A stretch of 64,000 bases of DNA from positions 682,001-746,000 of the forward strand of contig NZ_OZ034994.1 in assembly GCF_964031045.1 (NCBI RefSeq), given 5' to 3'. Source of the DNA: Spiroplasma endosymbiont of Aspidapion aeneum. GTDB taxonomy: Bacteria > Bacillota_I > Bacilli_A > Mycoplasmatales > Mycoplasmataceae. Positions 1 to 10,733 of the stretch are shown here, in pieces. The notes below the pieces were generated by a model. That model did no database searches, was not told where the DNA came from, and saw only the letters and a list, made by a program, of their open reading frames with translations. How positions within the stretch are numbered: position 1 is the stretch's first letter; every line of letters starts with the position of its first letter. Position numbers and translations under genes: made by a program.

Positions 1-318
1 AAATAAGATATCATTTGTTGACCCAGTCAGATAAAAAACAATATCTAATTTATCATTTTCAAATAAATGATTTATAACATAGATAAGGTTTAATGTTTTG
101 CCAGACTGCACATCACCATAAATTAAAAAATTTTTATACTTATCATAGTTATTTATAATATGAACTCAATTAGCATTAAACAATGATAAGCTTTCATTCA
201 TCTCTTTTTCATCTTTTAGACCAAGAGTTTCCTTCAAGATATTATTAAAACGTTCACTAGAATCTATAGGTTCTTCTTTTTCTTGTTTTCCATATACCTT
301 AATCTTTATTATTTTCAT
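1..318 (-). CDS. Z1-domain protein, N-terminal part (cut by window edge)
   Basis: Only the first 106 codons are inside the window. After about 65 residues comes YGDVQSGKTLN, a Walker A variant with the VQSGKT form typical of the Z1 superfamily-II helicase-like domain. It is followed by a hydrophobic strand and FYLTGST, matching the LTG element that follows the P-loop in that family. The start ATG has GGAGAA just upstream and lies inside the last 20 bases of the MORC ATPase gene, so translation is probably coupled. In known MORC-Z1 modules Z1 proteins accompany a DNA methylase and a GHKL ATPase, as here. The family call rests on one motif pair and on context. The nuclease or other C-terminal domain is outside the window. 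Confidence 0.62.
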
Positions 319-2005
319 TTTCAAATAATTCTCCTACTTTATTTGCCCCACTAAAGGGATCGGTTTCTGGATTTTCAATTCATTCTATATATTGAATTGC
401 AACTAATAATGTAATAGGAATTAATGCTTCTATATATCATTCTTTACTATTATTTATTTTTTTAAAAAAGGGATGTGATGTATAAACTGTTATATCAATT
501 ATTTTCTCACTCTTTCTCCTTTCGGTATTAAAAATATCAAAAGGCACTAATGAATTGTCATCTTTTATATAAATATCTCATCCACCATATTTTGAATATT
601 TTATATTTACTCTCTTATTTTCATTATCAATTCCTAAAATTTTAATATCATCGTCTGGAAATTTTTGCTTAAATACAATCATAAGGTCATCACGGTCTTT
701 ATCTTTTATTTCTGGTGTTTTTGTTTTTATAAAATCGCGAGTTTTCATAATAAAAGTATTAAAAGCAATTCACACAGAATATATCTCCTTATCCAAGTCC
801 GCTTTAACATTATCAGACATTGTAAATGTTGATTTATCTGTTTTTGTAAGTAACCCTATTTGGGCAAGATTGCACTCTCCTGCAAACCTATTTTCAGTTG
901 AACCTGTCTCCATTTCTGAATTTTTTCACCCCATATATGGTTTTGTTTCTAAATCTTTATAACCACAATGATTAATCGCCCTTTTACCCTCAAACAATCT
1001 TATCCCTCTATATTGAGCATCTTTTTGGGGTAACATTCAAAAATTAAAATCAAGAGGCTTACCATCAATATTTACAGATATACCAAAATCAAAAACTATT
1101 TGATTTTCATCAAAAGATTTCTTCAACAAATCTTTTATTTTATCAAAAACTATCCTTGATGTTGAAGAATTTATTTTATCTCCCTCTTTCAAAATTCTTT
1201 TTTTAAAATTTTCATTAGCTTCATTTACAAAATTATCATAATTTTGCCTATTTAATTCTGACTTACTAAATATACCTACAACGTGCTGTTTAGGTTCGAT
1301 TGGAACCTCAAATTTTCTATAAATTTCACTTTCATTATGCAAATATCTAAAATTAATCTCAATGTTTTCTTCTATAAGATATTTTATATAGCGAAAACTT
1401 AGTGTATCAATTATTTGTTTAATAGTTTGTTGAGATAATATTTTATCATTATGAATTTTTTCAATAAGAATTGTTGTTCCTCTTTTAGATGAACCACTAT
1501 GATTTGGATAAATTGTAATTGGATTTTCCAAAGTCTCTTGTTCTGATGATTTAATTTTGACAATAAGCGGTTCATCTGTTCCATTATAAGTAGAAACTGT
1601 AAGATCTAAACCAAAAAAGAAAGCACATTGCTTTAGACCTCTTCCATGAACATTCATTAAAGATTTTTTTAGAGATATATTTTTGTTATTTACCCTATTT
1701 AGTTTAATTGCTTCTATAAGTTCAGATTCATTCATACCAAAGGCGTTATCGGTTACTTTTATAGATGCGTTAGAAACTACTTTATAATCATGGATTGTTT
1801 CTATATCGCCATTAAAATCAATTTCGATATCAATTTTAAGCTTTTCAGGTCACTCGTCTCCATAATGATTTTCGAATGAGGAAATTGAATTGTCAATTAA
1901 TTCTGCTAACATTAAAAAATGTTTTGTATTTACATTTCTTAATGAAGTGTAATCCTTATATGTTCTTGGGTCATAATGTATGTTAAATTCATCATTTTTA
2001 TTCAT
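299..2005 (-). CDS. MORC-type GHKL ATPase of a restriction-modification-like system
   Basis: 568 aa with several UGA Trp codons. The N-terminus shows the GHKL ATP-binding signature: LAELIDNSISSF (N-box, about residues 31-42), VTDNAFGM (the D-x-G-x-G equivalent, residues about 84-91) and NVHGRGLKQCAFFFG (lid and G3 box). A second half with YRGIRLFEGKRAI resembles the S5-like transducer of MORC and MutL proteins. GHKL ATPases of this group dimerise on ATP and are known in bacteria from methylase plus Z1 operons. The gene overlaps the methyltransferase upstream by 8 bp and the Z1 gene downstream by 20 bp, a tightly coupled operon. Nothing looks truncated. The role in restriction or DNA surveillance is inferred from context. 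Confidence 0.75.
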
Positions 2006-3104
2006 TTATTATATCAACCTCTATTTGTCTTTCTTTTAATATCGCTTTTGTTATATCAAATATATCTTCGTAATTAAAATTCTCACTTCTGCCCTTATTT
2101 TCTTTGATTTTCTCAGATTTTTGTATTAGAATACAATCTATGCCCAATTCATTTGATATTATAGCAGAAACACCAGAACCAGCATAGGGATCAAGAACTA
2201 CCTTATGTTCTAGAATTGGTAACTCAAATAAGAATTTAATTAATTTATTACTTTTACGATAAGCAAAAAGAGAATCTGTTTCAGTTTTAGTTGAATTTTC
2301 ACCTACAAATCTTTTATCTAATAAGTCAATGCTTGAAATTGGTTGACTTCTATCTTCATATACTATTTTATAATTAGATTTACATTCACTATCAATTTTA
2401 CAATTTGTATAAGTTTTTTTATAAACTCGGTTATTTTTAAATACAATAAAGTCATTTTCTATGGCAAAATTGATTTTATTTGCTGACCATAGCCAACATC
2501 AATCTTTTAAAAAATGTCTTTCTTTTCTATCTCTTCAACTCTGAATATCCCCAGATGGATAATATGTAACTCCTTTATAATCAATTCCAAAGTCACTTGA
2601 TGCACTATACAAAAAATCCTTGTAATCAAGCCTGCGCAAATGATAAAAGCCTCTCTTTTCGAAATGCTCATCTTTTAATTTATATACCGACTTATCAATT
2701 GCCTTTTTTTGAAAGGCAATATTCCCAGTAACATATACTAAAACAAAATCATTAATTTTTGATATTCTGTTTGTAGTTTTCGCAGTTGAACATGTCCTTC
2801 TTGGCATAACAGCAACACAACTATTTATTCCAAAAACATTATCCATAACAACCTTTGCATTTCCCAGTTCCTCAATACCTATAGATACATAAATAACAGA
2901 TTTATATTGAATAATTTTTTTTATTTCAATTACCCTCTTTTCAAAACCTTCTTTTCATTCGTTAGGATTGTTAAAAACATCGTGATATATTAATTTTGAG
3001 TTTTTGGTATTATATGGAGGGTCAAGATACACTATATTTGGTTTCTCTTTAATTGTGGGGATAATATCTAGATTATCACCTTTGTAAAGCCTAATCACAA
3101 TCAT
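1998..3104 (-). CDS. Site-specific DNA methyltransferase, beta class (adenine-N6 or cytosine-N4)
   Basis: 368 aa. The catalytic motif LDPPYNT sits near the N-terminus (about residue 28) and the S-adenosylmethionine-binding motif DPYAGSG near the C-terminus (about residue 305). This motif order (IV before I) defines beta-class amino-methyltransferases. The middle, rich in basic and aromatic residues with several UGA Trp codons, would be the target recognition region. The gene starts inside the end of the upstream 292 aa gene and ends inside the start of the MORC ATPase gene. It probably marks host DNA so that the MORC/Z1 proteins act on unmarked DNA. The recognition sequence cannot be read from the protein. 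Confidence 0.85.
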
Positions 3105-3969
3105 AACCTTTTTCTAATACAACTTTTTTATTAATAAATATTATATTAGAATCTTTCTTAACTGTAAAAAATCTTTGCTTTTCATCATTATTTAAATTTG
3201 AATATTGGTGAAAAATTTTTAAAATAGTAGACATTAGGTCATCAACAACAACATCTATTTTTAATTTTCTTTTAAAAATAACTGCAAGTCTTTCAGATAA
3301 TGTTTCAATTTCTGTGCCATCTTCTCAGTATTTAAATATAAACCTTATTAATTCATCGTTATCATCTATTATTGTTTGCTTATTATATTTTTCTTTTTGA
3401 GACAACAAAAATTCGTTAATATAAATCGGACTATATCCCAATTCCTTAGCAACTTTATTTGCATCTTTATATTTATCTATTAAATTATTAATTAACATAT
3501 ACAATTTTCCCTTAAAATCTCCATCATTATAAATATCATTAACTATATTACATATTCTCTTAAAGTTGAGCTTGTGATTATCTGCAATAGATATAAGATA
3601 TAATATTTCATTTTTTTGTTGATTAAAGGATTCTTTATTAAAACATGTAAGGTAAAATCTAATTTTTAATAACATTATTAGTTCATCATTTAAAAGGTTA
3701 TCTCAATCTTTGTAATTCAATACTCAATTGCCTATTTCCTTTATATTTATCTTAACAAAAAATTTAATATAGTACAAATATTCCAAATCTTCGCTAATAT
3801 TTCATCTGGATAATACTCACTTTTTTGTAGATTCAAGACCATTTAAATAAATATGCATATCTACCGATTTTTTAGTTGCTTTGCAATTTAAAAAATAATT
3901 GTTATTAGCCAATTTTTTTATATTTTCAATTTTATATCTAGGCAAATAATTTTGTGCATCTATATCCAT
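3091..3969 (-). CDS. Unknown protein, first gene of the MORC-Z1 methylase operon
   Basis: 292 aa, no family recognised. The N-terminal third is mixed and Trp-rich (three UGA codons). The middle is helical, and DANKVAKELGYSPIYINEF (about residues 210-228) looks like a helix-turn-helix. The C-terminus holds a lysine-rich helical stretch. It overlaps the methyltransferase start by 14 bp and is the promoter-proximal gene, so it is part of the system. It could be a regulator (controller protein), a specificity subunit or the missing nuclease, but no nuclease motif is evident. No Shine-Dalgarno sequence precedes the ATG. A -10 box ends 8 bases before it, which suggests a leaderless message. Confidence 0.7.
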
Positions 3970-3976
3970 TATATAT

Positions 3977-3982
3977 ATTATA
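3977..3982 (-). promoter_or_regulatory. -10 box of the methylase/MORC/Z1 operon
   Basis: TATAAT on the minus strand, 7 bases between box and the ATG at 3969, so transcription should begin at or next to the start codon. No clear -35 hexamer is seen. Confidence 0.5.
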
Positions 3983-4129
3983 ATCTATTTTTTAAGATGG
4001 TATTAAAAAATGCACACAATAAATAACATAGAAATAAAATTATTAAATAGTAAATATTGGTCTATTTCAAAAATAATAACTCTAGTTTTAGTAAATTATG
4101 TATCTTTATTACTTATATTATAGAAACAT

Positions 4130-4170
4130 AAGAAAGCTAGGTGTAATTTGGTACACTTAGCTTTCTTTTT
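4130..4170. terminator. Intrinsic terminator between the R-M-like operon and the cellobiose-type PTS operon
   Basis: Long inverted repeat (AAGAAAGCTA with TAGCTTTCTT, inner GTGTA with TACAC) followed by a T run on the plus side. It lies about 100 bp beyond the PTS IIA stop codon on the minus strand, where the PTS operon would end. The rest of 3983-4271 shows no gene. Confidence 0.7.
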
Positions 4171-4271
4171 GCTGTAAAATGTTAATAATATATTTAATTA
4201 AATAATTTGTAATTTAAGAAAATTTTCTATATATTATGATAATTAGTAATAATAAGTAAGACTGTTCACAT

Positions 4272-4619
4272 TTAAGTACTGCTTTTTTTATTAACCATAT
4301 TATTAGAACCAATCATTTTGTACAAATTATAAAATTTTTGTGCCATAATTAATAATACTTGCGTTGTTAGCATTTGGTCTTCCGCATGCATAAATAAAAC
4401 CTTAAAATCATGTTTAACTCCTTGTGCTTCTTGAACTATAATATCCATATGGGCTTTTTCTGCAATTATCATATATTTGTCAGCTTCTGCTAACAACTTA
4501 TCTGCTTCCTCAAATTTATTTTCTTCCATACAAGAAATAGCCATTATAGAGTTTGACTTTGCAGCGCCAGCATTACTGATAATTGTCATACTAATTTCAT
4601 CTCATAATATTTTTTCCAT
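4272..4619 (-). CDS. PTS lactose/cellobiose-type IIA component
   Basis: 115 aa, all-helical IIA of the Lac family, usual length. The phosphorylated histidine is H78 in LFMHAEDQML, matching the family VHAQDH motif; it takes phosphate from HPr and gives it to the IIB protein encoded at 9314-9610. The start at 4619 includes one UGA Trp codon (residue 6); AAAGGGA precedes it. The ATG overlaps the stop of the asparaginase gene in a TAATG arrangement. It is the last gene of the operon. Confidence 0.9.
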
Positions 4620-5578
4620 TATAATATTGGTCCCTTTCTAGATTTGTCATATTCATCTAGTCATTTTTTATTTGGTTCAATAATAGTTAATTTTTTTAAA
4701 TCATTACTTGGCTTGGCAATATATATTTTAACATCATTTTGATAATTGCCAACAACAAATGAAAACTCACAATTTGTTCCAACTCCTCAGTTTCCATTTT
4801 TATCAATTGCCACAATTGAAATTGAACCACAAGAACCTAATTTTGTTTTTAACTTATTTGTAAATTTGCAAACAATATCTTGAACTAATTCTTTAATATT
4901 TTTTCCATCTTTAATTTGCCTTACAACTTCAAATGACAAACATCCCTTAAATATATCCTCCCCTAATCCAGTAGCTGTCGCTCCTCCAATTTCAGTTTCA
5001 CAATAAAATCCACTTCCAACAATTGGAGAATCACCAATTCTACCTTTCTTTTTCATAAATAATCCACTTGTTGAAGTTGCACTAAATATATTTCCTTTTA
5101 TATCAAGAGATACCATTCCAACAGTATCGTGCCCATCATATGGGGATAGATGTGGGTTATCACTTAACATTTTTTTTCTTTTATTGTAATGAGATATCGC
5201 TCTATCACTTAACATATTTTTAATTAAAAAGCCATTATTTTTTGCATACTCTTTGCCACCATCACCAACTAAAAAAGAATTATATTTTTCTTTACTTAAA
5301 GATCTTGCAACCTTAATTGGGTTTGAAATGTCACTAACCCCAGCAAGTGCACCAACTTGTAATGTTTGACCATTCATAAAACCAGCGTCCAATTCAACCT
5401 CACAGTTTTCATTAGGTAATCCACCAAAGCCAACTGACTTAAAGTATTGATTGTCTTCAATCATAGATATTGCTCTAACTATAGCCTCACCATTTTTATC
5501 TTCAGATTTTAAAAGATTAATGTTTTCTTTAATTGCCTCATATGCCATTCTTCATGTTCCTATAAATGCATATTTCAT
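4619..5578 (-). CDS. N4-(beta-N-acetylglucosaminyl)-L-asparaginase (glycosylasparaginase)
   Basis: 319 aa Ntn-hydrolase. The start MKYAFIGTWRM is the typical N-terminus. HDTVGMVSLD carries the autocleavage site and catalytic Thr (T152), and the later GGATATGLGED block is also typical. The family matures by cutting itself before the Thr and hydrolyses the GlcNAc-Asn bond of N-glycoprotein remnants, or other beta-aspartyl amides. No signal peptide, so it acts in the cytoplasm. It lies between PTS IIC and IIA genes, which suggests that the PTS substrate, or a product of it, carries an Asn-linked amino sugar; that is inference. Isoaspartyl peptidase is the alternative activity. Confidence 0.85.
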
Positions 5579-5579
5579 A

Positions 5580-7508
5580 TTACTTAGTCACCTTAATATT
5601 TTCTATAATGTTTCCATTATCGACAATATTATATTCTTCGATCTTATTAGTATTGCAAATTTTTTCGACAATATTTGTCATACTATCTTTTGACATTGCT
5701 GTTGCTACTGTTTTTCCATTAATTCTTATTTTATATCCCCCGTATTCAACAACATCTACTTGTAACTTGATATTATTTAATTTACTTGATTTGTAGTTTA
5801 CACTTTGTAATTTTTCTAAACTTTTTTGTTCTTGTTTTGTTAATTTGATTAAATGTAATTTTTCTTTTCTTATTTCTGGGTCTAATTTTTTAAATTCTTC
5901 TTTTTGTTTTTTAATTTCTAATGTTTTTATTTTTTTTAATCTTTTTCTTTCAACAACCATTTCTTTATACTCAAGAACATCATTTTTAACATGTGCAAGA
6001 GCAGAATCTCTTGTCATTCCTTTATCCATATAAGTTTTTACATTTAAGTTAAAGTGATATTTATTTGCAATTAGTACAAATGGAATATATCAAACAAATG
6101 CAATGACTAAGCAAAATCATGAAAGAACAAATGCTTTTCAATCTAATCCAGAAGATAATAATGCTCCAACCCCTGGAGGAAGTGTTCAAGGGACAAGTAT
6201 ATATGATTTGTGAACCATACCAAATGGACCAACGAACAATCAAGCAACAAAGGTTGTAATTGGCATAGCAAACATAGCAGCGATTCCATAGATTGGATGC
6301 AACATTACAGGGATTCCAAATGTTACAGGTTCATTAATTGAGAAAATACCAGGAACAGCTGCAATTTTTGCAACTTCTTTATGTTCTTTAACCTTACCAT
6401 ATATAGAAATTGCCAAAAGCAAGGCACCAGTGTGTCCTCAACCAGTTGTTTGTGCATAGCTTTCTAAAAATTGAATATTAACAACATCTAACATCCCTTT
6501 TGCATTTGAAATATTGTAACCAAATTTGCTAACAGCATCTGCATTTTGAACAAACATTTGCATTAGAAATGGATAAAATGCACCATTAACAACAGATGAA
6601 CCATTTAGACCAAAGAATCAAAAGAAACCAATTAGAAATTGGTATAAGACACCAAACCCCAATCCGACATTATTACCAGAGATTAAAACACTAAAAGGAG
6701 CAGAAACTAGTTTATAGAATAGCCCAACAAATCCATATTCTCCACCTAATAATACTGGTTTATTATTATTGTCATTTATATTTCAATTTGTATAATTTCC
6801 GATGGCTCAACATCCAGTATTAAAACTTGAAACAATTATAAATACAATAGCAACTGGAAATAAAAGTGAAAATCCTGTCGCAACCATTGGTGGAACTTGC
6901 TTTGGCATTTTAATTAATAATCGATTATTAGTTGCAAATACTTTATAAAGTTCTACAACAAGAAATGTTTGAATAATTGCAGCTAACATCCCTTTAGAAT
7001 CATAAAAATAATTAAATTTTGAACTATCAGATTTGAATGTTGCAGCAGTTATCATAAATAATACTAAATTGAAAACTCCGACAAACATTGGATTTTTAAG
7101 ATTTATTTTTTCAGCATAAATATATGCCAACATTAGAGCGATCATTAATGAAAATGTTCCTAATGTGAAATTAAAAATTGTACTAAATATTTTTTCTCCA
7201 ACCTTGTTTGCTGTACTTCATCCACCAGTTACAACTCATGTTCCACTAGAGTCATCTACCTTACCAGTGGCTTTTGCTAAAAGTCCTAGTAGAGAAGTTT
7301 CCAAGGTATCTCCAGCGCCAAATAATATAATTCCCAATAAAAAAGAAATAGAACCACCAATGATAATTGGTGTTAAAATTCCAAACGCATCTCTAATTGC
7401 GGTTAGATGTCTTTGACTTGCAAATTTTGTCATCGCTGGCATCATTTTATTATTAATTCAGTCTTTTGCTGTAAGTTTTGTTTTTTTCTTACTTTCCTTT
7501 TTTATCAT
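5580..7508 (-). CDS. PTS cellobiose/chitobiose-type IIC permease with a long C-terminal extension
   Basis: 642 aa, while IIC proteins of this family are usually 410-490 aa. About 480 residues form the multi-helix permease, with IIGGSISFLLGI near the N-terminus and the conserved FSINEPVTFGIPVMLHP region around residue 370. The last roughly 150 residues are a charged, Lys/Glu-rich coiled-coil-like segment followed by a compact domain ending YKIRINGKTVATA and beyond, which I do not recognise. The start has a strong AAGGGGGA and overlaps the aminopeptidase gene by 20 bp. It imports and phosphorylates a disaccharide with the IIA and IIB genes of the same operon. The tail is in the cytoplasm by position and may bind a partner. 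Confidence 0.87.
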
Positions 7509-8841
7509 AATATCCCCCTTCTTTGCCATTATTTAAAAAATTAATAATTCCTTTAACCATTGACCCTGTTGCTCGGTTATCAGATACACCAGTTCCTCCA
7601 ATGTCTAAGTGAATAAATTTTGTTTCATTTGTAATAAATTCTTGTAAAAAGGCAGCCGCTTGTGAAGAACCACCATATTTTTTTATTGGGGCATTGGTAA
7701 TGTCTCCCAACTCTGATGATAATATTGATCTTGTATTTTGTCAATGAATTGGCAATTCTCACACTTCATCACCAACTTTATTGCTATGTATCATAAAATT
7801 TTTAGCAAATTTTCTATCATTTGAGAACAAACCAGCCATGTACTTTCCAAGGGTAATAGTTATTGAACCAGTTAATGTAGCTAATGTGATTAATGTTTGA
7901 ATATTATATTTTGATTGAATATAACTCATTGTATCTGCTAAAATTAATCTTCCTTCTGCATCTGGATTGTCAATCTGAACTGTTTTTCCCGAATATGATT
8001 TAATAACTTGTGATGGTAAAATTGAGTTAGCTGTTATAGTGTTTTCACATAATGGAACAGCTACAACTATATTTAAGATTGAGTTATTTTTAACTAAATA
8101 ATCAAAAATAGCAATTGCACTAGCACCACCACATTTATCAAGTCTCATTGTTCTAATCGAATCACTATTCTTGAGTGCATATCCACCTGCATCAAAAGTT
8201 ACACCCTTACCAATAAGAGCGATAGTTTCATTTGAATTTGGATTATTAGTAAATGATAATTCTAATAAATATGGTTTATTTATAGATCCTTGTCCAACTG
8301 AAGATAATAAATTAAGATTCATTTTTTTTAAGTTAATCTCATCAATAATATTTACCTTAACTTTTTTATCTACAATAAAATGGTTCTTGACAAGTTTACA
8401 AATACTTTCAGGGGTACCATCGTCAAGAGAATCTAGATCTGCAATATATTTTGCTCAATAGACACTATTTAATAATGAAATTTGCCTATTTTTATCTTCA
8501 TTAATTTCACCCAGAAAATATATAACTATATCTTGTTTATTATTGTTGCCTTTCTTACTATATTTTTTTGCATAATTTGCAAATAATATTTCTAATAATA
8601 CTTGAAATAAAAATTTATCCTTATAATCAATTAAATCTATACATACATTTCCCATTGATGGCAATTTTATTTTTGTTAGTCGCTCTATTAATTGACTAAC
8701 ATTATATTTATAATCTAAATTTATATTTATAATAATTTGATTTTTATTAACTGTTAAATATGTATCGTCACTTGTTAATACTTTAATCTTTATTATATAC
8801 ATCTCACTTAAAATTGAATTAATTTTTTGAAATTTTAGCAC
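7489..8841 (-). CDS. Leucyl aminopeptidase, M17 family
   Basis: 450 aa. The catalytic C-terminal domain has all M17 hallmarks: GKGVTFDAGG (metal ligands Lys and Asp), RLDKCGGA and NPDAEGRL (Asp/Glu ligands and catalytic Arg). It removes N-terminal residues from peptides in the cytoplasm using two metal ions. The chosen start is GTG 8841 with AAGGGG 10 bases upstream, overlapping the previous gene by 23 bp; ATG 8802 is possible but has no well-spaced ribosome binding site. Its place in a sugar PTS operon beside glycosylasparaginase fits processing of glycopeptides. Confidence 0.88.
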
Positions 8842-9313
8842 CTCTTACCAACCCCTTATATATATGTAGTGTTATTTGTTTTGATCTTTTATCAAATTCT
8901 TTATTAAAATTAATAAGACCAATTGTTTCTCTAAATCCTTTTAGGTTTTTTTCAAACATTATTACCTCACTAAATTCTATTTGTGTTTTTTTAGGTTTTA
9001 AATATTGAAGATAGTATGTTGTTTTATATACTTTATTTTCTATTCGTGTTGTTAATTGATAAATATTTGGAGGGTTGAAAGATGTAAGTTCATATTTCTT
9101 TCCGTCTTTACTTTTAAATATATCACCAACTCGATATTTATCTAATTTATGATAGTTTACTCCATTTAAAGTTTGAAATGAAATTTTTATTATTTGATTA
9201 AAACATTCCTCAATTGAAAATGGAAGTTTAAACTTTACAGATTTACTAAGGTTACTATTTTTTGTAATATCTTTTTTAAAAAAAGGGTCCTTATGATTTT
9301 TTATTTTTTGCAA
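8819..9313 (-). CDS. DUF3284-like protein of the PTS operon
   Basis: 164 aa. The pattern of alternating strands, with LTSFNPPNIYQLTTRIEN followed by VYKTTYYLQY and a C-terminal FNKEFDKRSKQI helix, resembles DUF3284 proteins, which are SRPBCC-like and often sit in Firmicute PTS operons. The start is TTG 9313 directly after the IIB stop codon; no later in-frame ATG would leave the fold intact. The function is unknown. It may bind a sugar or lipid ligand. Confidence 0.65.
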   Translation of the reverse strand: MQKIKNHKDPFFKKDITKNSNLSKSVKFKLPFSIEECFNQIIKISFQTLNGVNYHKLDKYRVGDIFKSKDGKKYELTSFNPPNIYQLTTRIENKVYKTTYYLQYLKPKKTQIEFSEVIMFEKNLKGFRETIGLINFNKEFDKRSKQITLHIYKGLVRGAKISKN

Positions 9314-9610
9314 TTAAAGTTTATCTTTCAATTTCATAATTACACTTTTACCATCCATCATACCATAGTCTTTCATATCGATCACCTCGACTGGTGTATT
9401 ATTTGATGATTGTAAAAAACGATTTAGTTCATATCTTACCTGAGGACCAAGCAATATATAATCAACATCATTGACTTTTGATATTGCTGTAGAAACAGGC
9501 TCAGCCCATATTTCTAATTCTAAATTAATTTCCTTAGCAGCGACCTTCATTGATTCAACCATCATCGATGTTGACAATCCAGCTCCACACGCTAATAAAA
9601 TTTTTTTCAT
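9314..9610 (-). CDS. PTS cellobiose-type IIB component
   Basis: 98 aa. The phosphocysteine is C8 in the loop LACGAGLSTSMMV, diagnostic for Lac/Cel IIB. The size is typical. It receives phosphate from the IIA encoded at 4272-4619 and passes it to sugar at the IIC. First gene of the operon, preceded by AGAAAGGA and a TATACT -10 box. Confidence 0.93.
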   Translation of the reverse strand: MKKILLACGAGLSTSMMVESMKVAAKEINLELEIWAEPVSTAISKVNDVDYILLGPQVRYELNRFLQSSNNTPVEVIDMKDYGMMDGKSVIMKLKDKL

Positions 9611-9635
9611 AATTTATTTCCTTTCTTATTTTTAT

Positions 9636-9643
9636 AGTATAAT
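9636..9643. promoter_or_regulatory. Overlapping divergent -10 boxes
   Basis: On the minus strand TATACT (9641 to 9636) serves the PTS operon. On the plus strand TATAAT (9638-9643) serves the 64 aa membrane protein. The two boxes share four bases, so RNA polymerase should not be able to open both promoters at once. No strong -35 is seen for either. Confidence 0.5.
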
Positions 9644-9666
9644 TTTTATATTAAGGAGTAAATAAT

Positions 9667-9861
9667 ATGACAAGTATATTAATAATTATTATATCAATCT
9701 TATTAATTGTTCCACTTGCAATATGAAGTTGGATTAAAATGATTAGAAAAACAAGAGGCTACCAAATATGGTTTAAAAAAGTATTAATATTTTCTTTTGC
9801 AATTTGTTACTGCTTGGCCTTAGTCTTTTTAATTATCATTGTCATAATTTTAATGCGATAA
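9667..9861 (+). CDS. Small membrane protein, two transmembrane helices
   Basis: 64 aa with one UGA Trp codon. AAGGAG lies 8 bases before the ATG. Two hydrophobic segments (about residues 3-22 and 38-62) flank a basic KMIRKTRGYQIWFKK loop, so it should be a membrane hairpin with the loop inside. It is divergent from the PTS operon and followed by a good terminator. Function unknown. Confidence 0.7.
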
Positions 9862-9900
9862 TATATCTATTACACACACTAATATTATAGTGCAAAAATA

Positions 9901-9930
9901 AAAATAATCTACATTGCTGTAGATTATTTT
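9901..9930. terminator. Bidirectional terminator
   Basis: Perfect 13 bp stem (AAAATAATCTACA with its complement) and 4-base loop, with T runs on both sides. It separates the convergent 64 aa gene and RpiR regulator, and overlaps the regulator's last codons. Confidence 0.85.
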
Positions 9931-10733
9931 TTTTCATTTTTTTGAAAAATAATATAGTTAGAAAAAACTAAATTATAAAGATTAAAAAGTGCCCCTCCTC
10001 TAATTGAATATAAATTTCAAAACTCACTCTCAATGTCTAAAAGATTAATTGTTAATGTTGGAGTGTAATTATATTTTTGTGGTTTTGATGAAATATGAAC
10101 CCATTTAGCATTATGTAATAATGCATTCTTACCCAAGTCAATAACCTCTTTGTTTTCATTTGATAAACTAATTGTAATTATTAATTTATTTTTTTTACTT
10201 GCATTAGTAATTCCTTGTAAAAGATGTAGATCTTGTTCAACAATACAATTTTTACCAGACGATATTAACTTATTTTTAAAATCAATTGATTGATTATAGT
10301 TTATATTCATGCCACAAATTATAATTTGTTCACTCTTTAAAATCATTTTTGCAAATTTTGAAATAACATCTGATTTTGCTAAATTTTTCAAAATCTGATT
10401 TTGCTTATCAACAATATCAAAATACTTATCAACAAAAGAATCCATATTCATAAAACTTTCTTCATTAAATATAAGTTCATAATCATTTAAAACAAAGTTG
10501 TCATTGATCATCATTATTTCTTTTCTAAAGTTTATAAACCCTTCAAAACCAAATTCTTTACAAAATCTAGTAATTGTTGCTGGTGATTGATTTGTTGAAT
10601 GTGATGCTTTTTTTATTGAAATATCACTAATATTATTTCAATTTGCTAAAAAGTATTCAGCTATTAAGCGATTATTTTCATTCATAGCAATCTTTTTTTT
10701 GTTTATTTCTTTATATAAATTACTTAAACTCAT
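9924..10733 (-). CDS. RpiR/MurR-family transcriptional regulator (PTS operon neighbour)
   Basis: 269 aa. The N-terminal 75 residues form the RpiR helix-turn-helix, with KKASHSTNQSPATITRFCKEFG as its core (about 20 residues). From residue 115 comes a SIS sugar-phosphate-binding domain starting SEQIIICGMNIN. AGAAAGGA precedes the ATG. It is the first of three such regulators here, each next to a PTS locus, and likely controls the cellobiose-type operon in response to a phosphosugar. Confidence 0.85.

Noticed and set aside
3091-3969. The 292 aa protein as a classical type II restriction enzyme
   Set aside because: No PD-(D/E)xK, HNH or GIY-YIG pattern could be seen.
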